From assembly GCA_937903315.1 (NCBI GenBank), contig CALCZO010000038.1, positions 1 through 11,590 of the forward strand: a stretch of 11,590 bases of DNA, written 5' to 3'. A model generated the notes under the pieces. The model did not search any database and was not told the DNA's origin. It was given only the letters and a program-made list of their open reading frames with translations. A program made the position numbers and the translations under genes. Below, one piece after another: positions 1-7,047 of this stretch (positions within the stretch are counted from its first letter, which is position 1; every line of letters begins with the position of its first letter). Origin of the DNA: an uncultured Alphaproteobacteria bacterium. Lineage in GTDB: Bacteria > Pseudomonadota > Alphaproteobacteria > Rhizobiales > Beijerinckiaceae.

Positions 1-38
1 GTGCCAGCGCGGGCGCGGATGATGTCGGCGGCGCTCAT
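1..38 (-). CDS. 5' end of next nucleoside-salvage gene (partial; possibly thymidine phosphorylase)
   Basis: The cytidine deaminase stop overlaps an ATG in the four-base arrangement ATGA, and an open frame of 12 codons (MSAADIIRARAG) runs from there off the left edge. The same kind of stop/start overlap joins the preceding genes, which supports this as a real start in the same operon. The first residues resemble the start of thymidine phosphorylase (DeoA), where an 'xxIIRxKRxG' pattern is usual, and deoA commonly follows cytidine deaminase and nucleoside transporters. Twelve residues are too few to decide. Another nucleoside phosphorylase, deoxyribose-phosphate aldolase or an unrelated enzyme is possible. 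Confidence 0.6.
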   Translation of the reverse strand, partial: MSAADIIRARAG

Positions 39-433
39 GTCAGGTTCTCCGGTCCGAAGGAATGGGGCAGCAGGCCGTCAAGGGTGAAGCGGGCGCGCAC
101 GCCCTCCGGCCCGGCGATGTGGATGGCACAGTCGGGCGCGGCAAACTCGCGGATGCGCTGACGACAGGCGCCGCAGGGCGTGCAGAGCTGCGCCCCGTTG
201 CCGATCACCACCAGTTCGGCAATGCGCCGCCCGCCGCCGGCAATCATCATCGCAATGGCGCCCGCTTCGGCACAGGTGCCGGCGGGATAGGCCGCGTTCT
301 CGACATTGGGCGCGGCATGAATGCGCCCGACCTCGTCGCGGATCGCCGCACCGACAGGAAAATGCGAATACGGCACATAGGCGCGCGCCTGTGCGGCTTT
401 TGCCGCTTCGAACAGCATCGACAGCGCGTTCAT
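35..433 (-). CDS. cdd: Cytidine deaminase
   Basis: Zinc-dependent hydrolytic deamination of cytidine and deoxycytidine to uridine and deoxyuridine in the cytoplasm (pyrimidine salvage). At 132 residues it has the size of the small homotetrameric cytidine deaminases. The substrate motif NVEN lies at 43-46. The catalytic motif C54-A-E56 supplies a zinc ligand and the proton-shuttling Glu, and P86-C-x-x-C90 supplies the other two zinc cysteines. An in-frame GTG lies one codon upstream, but the AAGGAG sequence sits 5 bases before the ATG and only 2 before the GTG, so ATG is preferred. The start shares one base with the upstream permease stop (TGATG), and the stop overlaps the next gene (ATGA). 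The position after the catalytic Glu is Ala, where many tetrameric enzymes have Arg. The operon suggests it acts on nucleosides brought in by the adjacent ABC transporter. Confidence 0.96.
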   Translation of the reverse strand: MNALSMLFEAAKAAQARAYVPYSHFPVGAAIRDEVGRIHAAPNVENAAYPAGTCAEAGAIAMMIAGGGRRIAELVVIGNGAQLCTPCGACRQRIREFAAPDCAIHIAGPEGVRARFTLDGLLPHSFGPENLT

Positions 434-1404
434 CACCGCTCCTTCACATAGGGCACGCCGATGGCTTTCGGCGGAATGGCACGGCCGACGAAGCCAGCGA
501 GCAGGATCACCGTCAGCACATACGGCAGCGCCTGGATCGCCTGCACCGGCACCTGCCCGATGCCCGGCAGCGCCACGCCCTGAAGCCGGATCGCCACCGC
601 GTCAAGGAGACCGAACAGCAGGCAGGCTCCGAGCGCCTGCACAGGCCGCCATTTGGCGAAGATCAGCGCGGCGAGGGCGATGAAGCCCTTGCCCGCCGTA
701 ATGTGCGGCAGGAAGCTCGCCGCCTGCGCCACCGCCAGATAGGTACCGCCCAGCCCGCAGAGCACGCCGGTCGCCAGCATCGCCGAATAGCGTATGCGCG
801 GTACCGAAATGCCTGCCGTATCGACCGCCGCAGGGTTTTCGCCCACCGCGCGCAGGCGCAGGCCCCAGCGCGTGCGGTAGAGCAGGAACCACGTCAGCGG
901 CACCGCCGCCAGCGCCAGATAGACCGGCAGCGGATGGCCGGACACCACCAGCCGCCAGAAGGGCCCGAGCACCGGCACGTCAGCCAGCGTTTCGGTCCCC
1001 GGCAGGGTGATCGGATTGAACCGCGCCGCCCCCTCCAGCGACGGCGTGCGGCCGCCCTCGCGATACCAGACGTTGCCGAGCAGCGCCGTCAGCCCCGCCG
1101 CCAGCATGTTGATCGCCATGCCCGAGACGATCTGGTTGCCGCGCTGGGTGATCGCGGCATAGCCGTGGATCAGCGCCAGAACCACCGCCGTCGCCATGCC
1201 GACAGCCAGCCCGGCATAGGCTGAACCGGTCGACAGCGCGGCCACCGTCGCGCCGAAGGCAGCGGCCAGCATCTTGCCCTCCAGCCCGATGTCGACGACG
1301 CCGGAGCGCTCCGAATACAGACCCGCAAGGCAGGCGCAGAGCAGCGGAATTGCCAGCCGGAGACCGGAGGCGAGGATCGCAAGAGCGGTCTCGATCAGGT
1401 CCAT
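433..1404 (-). CDS. Nucleoside ABC transporter permease, second subunit (YufQ/NupQ-like)
   Basis: Inner-membrane permease of a BMP-type nucleoside importer, 323 residues, belonging to the branched-chain amino acid/ribose permease superfamily. Most of the protein consists of hydrophobic segments, for example around 5-30, 45-80, 95-112, 160-176, 206-230, 240-275 and 290-308. The motif V37-D-I-G-L-E-G-K44 is the counterpart of the 'NIGLEG' signature of the YufQ-like half. G188-E-N-P-A-A at 188-193, followed by D-T-A-G-I, is the cytoplasmic coupling segment that contacts the ATPase. It pairs with the other permease to form a heterodimeric channel. The start ATG overlaps the preceding stop as TGATG, and a purine-rich GGGAGGG lies a few bases upstream. 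Substrate specificity is inferred from the binding protein and from cdd next door, not from permease residues. Confidence 0.93.
   Translation of the reverse strand: MDLIETALAILASGLRLAIPLLCACLAGLYSERSGVVDIGLEGKMLAAAFGATVAALSTGSAYAGLAVGMATAVVLALIHGYAAITQRGNQIVSGMAINMLAAGLTALLGNVWYREGGRTPSLEGAARFNPITLPGTETLADVPVLGPFWRLVVSGHPLPVYLALAAVPLTWFLLYRTRWGLRLRAVGENPAAVDTAGISVPRIRYSAMLATGVLCGLGGTYLAVAQAASFLPHITAGKGFIALAALIFAKWRPVQALGACLLFGLLDAVAIRLQGVALPGIGQVPVQAIQALPYVLTVILLAGFVGRAIPPKAIGVPYVKER
439..444 (-). promoter_or_regulatory. Ribosome binding site that fixes the cdd start
   Basis: AAGGAG on the minus strand, 5 bases before the ATG at 433. It lies inside the last codons of the upstream permease. 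It favours the ATG over the GTG directly in front of it. Confidence 0.75.
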
Positions 1405-2482
1405 CAGCCCTCCCTGCCGCCGAGCAGACGGGCCAGCGCCGGCTTGAACATGAATTCGAGTGCGCCGGCGAACAGGATCACAAGGCCCTGGATGACGACG
1501 ATCATGTCGCGCGTGATGCGCGGCTTGTCGAACGCCAGTTCGGTGCCGCCCTGATAGAGCACGCCGAACAGGAGCGCGGCCAGCAGGATGCCGACCGGAT
1601 GGCTGCGGCCCATCAGCGCCACCGCGATGCCGACAAAGCCGTAGCCGCCGGTGAAATCGTTGATCAGCCGGTGCTGGACGCCGAGGATCTCGTTGATCGC
1701 CATCATCCCGGCCAGAGCGCCGGAGATCGCCATGACGATGATCGTGATCCGCTCGGGCGAAATGCCTCCGTAGCGCGCGGCGGTGGGGTTGGCCCCCACG
1801 GTGCGGATCGCATAGCCGAGCCGCGAGCGGTAGATCAGCAGATAGATCACCACCGATGCTGCGAGCGCCAGCACGAACGACAGGTTGAGCGGCGTCTTCG
1901 GCAGACCGGGCACCAGTTCATGCAGGAACGGCAGCTTGCCGCCCGGCCCGAACAGCCGCGAGGACGGTTCCATCGAGCCGGGCGGGCGGAACACATCGAC
2001 CAGAAGATAGATCAGCAGCGCCGAGGCGATGAAGTTGAACATGATCGTGGTGATGACCACATGGCTGCCGCGCCGCGCCTGAAGCCATCCCGGCACCGCC
2101 GCCCAGAGCGCGCCGAACGCCGCCGCCGCCAGCACCGCCAGCGGCAGAACCAGCCACCCCGGCCCGGTGCCGAAGGCGAGCGCCACCATGGCCGCGCCGA
2201 CACCGCCGAGCATCGCCTGTCCCTCGCCGCCGATGTTGAACAGCCCGGCATGGAACGCCACCGCCACCGCAAGCCCGGCAAAGACGAAATTGGTGGTGTA
2301 GTAGAGCGTGAACCCGATGCCCTCGCCGTGGCCGAGCGCGCCGCGCAGCAGCAGCGCGGTGGCCTCCAGCGGGCTTTCGCCGATAGCGAGCACGACCAGC
2401 CCGGCGACCGCGAAGGCCACCAGCACATTGAGCGCCGGCAACAGCGCCAGATCCGCCCAACGCGGCAGGGTGACGGGCGCGC

Positions 2483-2486
<4 letters not shown>
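1404..2486 (-). CDS. Nucleoside ABC transporter permease, first subunit (YufP/NupP-like)
   Basis: Inner-membrane permease of the BMP-type nucleoside importer. I take the GTG at 2486 as start (360 residues): it overlaps the ATPase stop in a GTGA arrangement and has GGAG 8 bases upstream. An ATG further upstream is in frame but would lie well inside the ATPase gene and add about 30 polar residues unlike the family. A first hydrophobic segment lies at about 14-36. The signature N84-I-G-G-E-G-Q90 is typical of the YufP-like half. S141-H-V-V-I-T-T-I-M-F-N151 matches the usual 'EVIxTIMLN' motif, with Ser-His in place of the leading Glu. G231-A-N-P-T-A-A is the ATPase-contact segment. The other permease follows with a one-base stop/start overlap. 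Confidence 0.93.
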
Positions 2487-4014
<1,528 letters not shown>

Positions 4015-4018
<4 letters not shown>

Positions 4019-4752
4019 GGCGCGATCACCATGCCATCGAAGGCGCGCTCGGCGGCCAGCGGCCCGGCGTAAGCCAGCATCGGCGGCCCCATGTGCGTCA
4101 GGATCAGCCGGCGCGTCGCCAGATCAGGCAGGCGGGCCTCGATCGTCGCCCAGTCGAGATGGCTCTTCAGCTTTACATCCGGCGTGTAGCACTCGCACAG
4201 GAACACATCCGAACCGGCGCTGAGCGGCACCAGCGCCTCGGTCCATGTCGTGTCGCCGGAAAAGGCGATGACCTTGCCGCCCGCCTCGAACCGGTAGCTC
4301 TGGCATGGCCCCGCCCGGTCATCATGCAGGGCCGGAAAGGCCCTGATCGCAACACCGCACAGGCTGGCCGGTGCCTCGGGCGTCACCTCGACCACCTCAA
4401 CGGGGAAATCCTGCGGCCCGTCCCAGAAACCGGGAAAGGCGGTTTCCACCATCTGCCGGCAGCGTTCCGCCATCCCTGCCGGCCCGGCCAGCACCAGAGG
4501 GGTTTTGCGCCTGGTCACAAACCGTCCGTCGAGCAGGAAGAACGGCAAACCGGCAAAATGGTCGCCATGAAAGTGGGTAAACAGGATCGCATCGATCGCG
4601 TTGCGGTCGACCCCGGCGCGGGCCAGCGCCAGCATCGAGGTCGCGCCGCAATCAACCAGCATCGACCCGGACGGCCCGTCCAGCTTCAGGCAGGTGTTGA
4701 ACCGCCCACCGGAACAGAACGCATCGCCCGAGCCGAGAATTGTCAGTTGCAT
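4015..4752 (-). CDS. Metallo-beta-lactamase-fold hydrolase, RNase Z/ElaC-like
   Basis: Probable zinc-dependent phosphodiesterase or other hydrolase of the metallo-beta-lactamase superfamily, 245 residues, with no signal peptide. All expected metal ligands can be seen: H60-F-H62-G-D64-H65, then H143, D167 (in FSGDT) and H220 (in LTHMGPP). The N-terminal strand 'LxxLGSGDAF' and the 'SGDT' motif point to the RNase Z-like branch. The long exosite arm of true tRNA-processing RNase Z is not evident, so small-molecule phosphodiester or cyclic nucleotide hydrolysis is as likely as RNA processing. The start at 4752 is chosen because AAGGAG lies 5 bases upstream; an ATG six codons earlier overlaps that site and the palindrome. 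Its stop overlaps the ATPase start (ATGA), so it is built into the transporter operon. The substrate is unknown; a nucleotide or nucleoside derivative is my inference. Confidence 0.88.
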
Positions 4753-4757
4753 GAAAG

Positions 4758-4763
4758 CTCCTT
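4758..4763 (-). promoter_or_regulatory. Ribosome binding site of the metallo-hydrolase
   Basis: AAGGAG on the minus strand, 5 bases before the ATG at 4752. It begins two bases after the 24-base palindrome, so the hairpin and a bound ribosome would be in close contact. Confidence 0.75.
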
Positions 4764-4765
4764 GA

Positions 4766-4789
4766 GCCAACGCCCGCGCGGGCGTTGGC
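4766..4789 (-). repeat. Perfect 24-base palindrome (intercistronic hairpin)
   Basis: A perfect inverted repeat lies in the 55-base gap between the binding-protein stop and the hydrolase start. The arms GCCAACGCCC and GGGCGTTGGC enclose GCGC, giving a 10-bp GC-rich stem with a four-base loop in RNA. No T-run follows on the minus strand, so it does not look like a standard intrinsic terminator. Hairpins after the binding-protein gene are known in other ABC importer operons to stabilise the upstream message and give more binding protein than membrane components. That role here is inference. A symmetrical protein-binding site is an alternative. Confidence 0.75.
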
Positions 4790-4807
4790 CGGGTCAGATC
4801 AGGATGC

Positions 4808-5809
4808 TCACTGCACCGGGCACTTCTGGTCCGACATGTAATCGTGAACCTTGACGGCGCCGGACTTGATGTCCGCTTCCGCCTTGGCGACGGCCGCTTT
4901 CATGTCGTCGGTGATGAGCGCCTTGTTGTGGTCATCGAGCGCCCAGGCCACCCCCCCTTCGGCGAGGCCGAGAACGGTCACGCCCGGCTTCCACTTGCCC
5001 TCATGGGCCTGGGTCAGCGTGCCTTCCACCGCCACTTCGACGCGCTTGAGCATCGAGGTCAGCACCTTGCCCGGATGCAGGCCATTCTGGTTGGAATCGA
5101 CGCCGATGCCGAGCTTGCCGGCATCGGCCACCGCGCGCAGCACGCCGGTGCCGGTGCCGCCGGCGGCGTGATAGACCACATCGGCGCCGCGATCCATCTG
5201 GCTGCGGGCCAGTTCCCCGCCCTTGACCGGATCGTTGAACGCCGCGCCGGTGGTGCCGGTCATGTTCTGGATCACTTCTGCCCTGGGATTGGCGGCCTTG
5301 ACGCCCTGCACATAGCCGCAGGCGAATTTGCGGATCAGCGGGATATCCATGCCGCCGACAAAGCCGACCTTGCCGGTTTTCGAGGCCTTCGCCGCCAGCA
5401 GGCCGACGAGATACGAGCCCTCATGCTCCTTGAACACGATTGACTGCACGTTCGGCAGGTCGATGACGAAATCGATGATGGTGAAGCGGGTCTTGGGGAA
5501 TTCCTCGGCCACCTTCTTCAGCGCCGCACCGTTGGAAAAGCCGGTGGCGACGATCGGGTCCTGCCCGTCGCGGGCAAAGCGACGGAACGCCTGCTCGCGC
5601 TGGGCATCGTTCTGGACTTCGAACTCACGATAACCAATGCCGGATTTCTTCTTGAACGCCTCGGCACCGTTGTAGCTCGCCTCGTTGAACGACTTGTCGA
5701 ACTTGCCGCCGACATCGAACGTCACCGCCGGCTTGATCGGCGTGGTCTGGGCAAAGGCCGCCCCGGCAAACAGCGCGGCAACGGTGACGGTGGCAAAACG
5801 GATGGTCAT
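4808..5809 (-). CDS. BMP/PnrA-type periplasmic nucleoside-binding protein of ABC transporter
   Basis: Substrate-binding protein of the nucleoside importer, 333 residues. The first 20 residues form a Sec signal peptide (positive Arg, hydrophobic core, then AFA before Q21). There is no lipobox cysteine, so it should be a soluble periplasmic protein and not the lipoprotein found in many BMP relatives. Family landmarks are F37-D-K-S-F-N42, the VGGMDIPLI segment (151-159) followed by F-x-C-G-Y-x-x-G-V, HAAGGTGTGVL (214-224), and GVDSNQ (236-241) followed by LTSMLKRV. The family binds purine and pyrimidine nucleosides; which ones are bound here cannot be read off. Two cysteines, C164 and C330, might pair in the periplasm. 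The start at 5809 follows AAGGGAG and directly precedes the signal peptide. The same frame is open further upstream, but that stretch overlaps anmK and has no binding-protein features. Confidence 0.94.
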   Translation of the reverse strand: MTIRFATVTVAALFAGAAFAQTTPIKPAVTFDVGGKFDKSFNEASYNGAEAFKKKSGIGYREFEVQNDAQREQAFRRFARDGQDPIVATGFSNGAALKKVAEEFPKTRFTIIDFVIDLPNVQSIVFKEHEGSYLVGLLAAKASKTGKVGFVGGMDIPLIRKFACGYVQGVKAANPRAEVIQNMTGTTGAAFNDPVKGGELARSQMDRGADVVYHAAGGTGTGVLRAVADAGKLGIGVDSNQNGLHPGKVLTSMLKRVEVAVEGTLTQAHEGKWKPGVTVLGLAEGGVAWALDDHNKALITDDMKAAVAKAEADIKSGAVKVHDYMSDQKCPVQ

Positions 5810-5815
5810 GACGCT

Positions 5816-5822
5816 CTCCCTT
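5816..5822 (-). promoter_or_regulatory. Ribosome binding site that fixes the binding-protein start
   Basis: AAGGGAG on the minus strand, 6 bases before the ATG at 5809, which opens the signal peptide. It is one of the strongest-looking Shine-Dalgarno sequences in the window, in keeping with high expression of a binding protein. Confidence 0.75.
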
Positions 5823-5853
5823 GTCGCGCCGCGCAGCGGCGGGTCATGTCTGA

Positions 5854-5881
5854 ACAATGGCAGGACCGTTGCCGCTGTAAA
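5854..5881 (-). promoter_or_regulatory. Weak candidate promoter for the nucleoside operon
   Basis: In the 95-base gap between anmK and the binding-protein gene, the minus strand has TTTACA (5881-5876, five of six matches to a -35 box). After a 16-base spacer it has CATTGT (5859-5854, three of six matches to a -10 box). Transcription would begin near 5847 and leave a leader of about 38 bases. Alphaproteobacterial promoters are poorly predicted by eye, and the -10 match is poor. The functional break between anmK and the transporter is the main reason to expect a promoter here. Confidence 0.3.
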
Positions 5882-5904
5882 GGGGGCGGCGCACGCTTTC
5901 CCCG

Positions 5905-6999
5905 TCAGCCGCGACGAACCACCTCGCCACCCGGCATCGGGCGCGGCACGCCGGTCGTCGTCGGCAGCGACAGCGGCAGGCCCCTGAGGCTGCGCACCGC
6001 CAGATAGGCGAAGCACTCGGCCTCCATCGCATCGCCGTTCCAGCCCACCGCCTCGACCGGATCGACCGGCACGCCGAGGCGCCCGGCCAGACGGCGCATG
6101 AAGGTCGCGTTATGGCGGCCGCCGCCGGTCACCAGCCAGCGGCGCGGGCGGGCCGGCAGGTGATCGACAATCCGCGCCGTCGCCTCGACCGTGAACGCCG
6201 CCAGCGTGGCCGCACCATCGGCATCGGGCAGTGCCTCGATGGCGGCGGCGCGGGTGTGAAAGGCGTTGCGGTCCAGCGATTTCGGTGGCGGGGCGGCAAA
6301 AAACGGATGATCCATCAGCATGCTGAGCACAGCCGCATCGACCGTGCCGCTGGCCGCAAGCGCCCCATCGCGATCAAACGCCTCGCCGCGCCGCCGTTGC
6401 ATGAAATCATCGAGCAGCGCACTGGCCGGACCGGTATCGCAGGCGATGACCGTATCGCCATCGATAAAGGTGACGTTGGCGACCCCGCCAAGATTGAGCA
6501 CGACGACGGGCCCGGTCAGCCCGACGGCCTGCACCAGCGCGCGATGATAGAGCGGGGCCAGAGGCGCCCCCTCCCCGCCCGCCGCGACATCGGCATGACG
6601 GAAGCGGAACACCACATCGATTCCCAGCCGCGCCGCCGCGCGTGGCCCGTCGAACAACTGGCGGCTCAGCCCGCGCCGGGGCGCGTGAAACACCGTCTGG
6701 CCATGGAACCCGACGAGATCGACGGCGGATGCGGTCAGCCCCTGTGCCGCGAGAAACCCGGCCACCGCCTCGGCATGAGCCTTCGTGACACGGCGCTCGA
6801 TGTCAGCAAGCAGGTCATGTTCGGCGCGGGCCGGATCGGCAATGACAGCACGCAGGTCGCCCTGGAGCGCCGGATCATAGGAAAACGCATGGAAGGGACC
6901 GCGCTCGACCACGGCTTCGCCATCGGTGCGCACCAGCGCGACATCGATGCCGTCCATCGAGGTGCCGGACATGACGCCAACGGCGGTGATCAGGGACAT
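5905..6999 (-). CDS. anmK: Anhydro-N-acetylmuramic acid kinase
   Basis: Cytoplasmic peptidoglycan-recycling enzyme that uses ATP to open and phosphorylate 1,6-anhydro-MurNAc, giving MurNAc 6-phosphate. With the start at 6999 it has 364 residues, the usual family length. Motifs: phosphate-binding G12-T-S-M-D-G17 near the N-terminus, F98-HGQT, R134-H-A-D137 followed by GGEGAPLAP, NLGGVAN (169-175), D188-T-G-P with the presumed catalytic Asp, and a late GGG-x-HN motif. GAAAGG lies 6 bases before this ATG, while an ATG ten codons upstream would add an Arg-rich tail (with IERR) outside the family pattern. It starts 48 bases after the glycoside hydrolase stop and probably shares its transcript. In many Rhizobiales anmK sits next to tyrS; that neighbour is absent here. 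Confidence 0.96.
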   Translation of the reverse strand: MSLITAVGVMSGTSMDGIDVALVRTDGEAVVERGPFHAFSYDPALQGDLRAVIADPARAEHDLLADIERRVTKAHAEAVAGFLAAQGLTASAVDLVGFHGQTVFHAPRRGLSRQLFDGPRAAARLGIDVVFRFRHADVAAGGEGAPLAPLYHRALVQAVGLTGPVVVLNLGGVANVTFIDGDTVIACDTGPASALLDDFMQRRRGEAFDRDGALAASGTVDAAVLSMLMDHPFFAAPPPKSLDRNAFHTRAAAIEALPDADGAATLAAFTVEATARIVDHLPARPRRWLVTGGGRHNATFMRRLAGRLGVPVDPVEAVGWNGDAMEAECFAYLAVRSLRGLPLSLPTTTGVPRPMPGGEVVRRG

Positions 7000-7005
7000 G
7001 GCACG

Positions 7006-7011
7006 CCTTTC
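7006..7011 (-). promoter_or_regulatory. Ribosome binding site that fixes the anmK start
   Basis: GAAAGG on the minus strand, 6 bases before the ATG at 6999. It argues against the in-frame upstream ATG codons at about 7029. Confidence 0.65.
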
Positions 7012-7047
7012 GATTCGGGCTGCCATCATGCCATGGCGCGCGAGCGC

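Noticed and set aside
4766..4789. Intrinsic terminator ending the binding-protein transcript
   Set aside because: The stem is strong, but no T-run follows on the minus strand. The next bases form the ribosome binding site of the following gene, so full termination is unlikely.
5810..6016. N-terminal extension of the binding protein by about 69 codons
   Set aside because: The frame is open but the added residues are unlike the family and overlap anmK. The signal peptide and the strong ribosome binding site both place the start at 5809.
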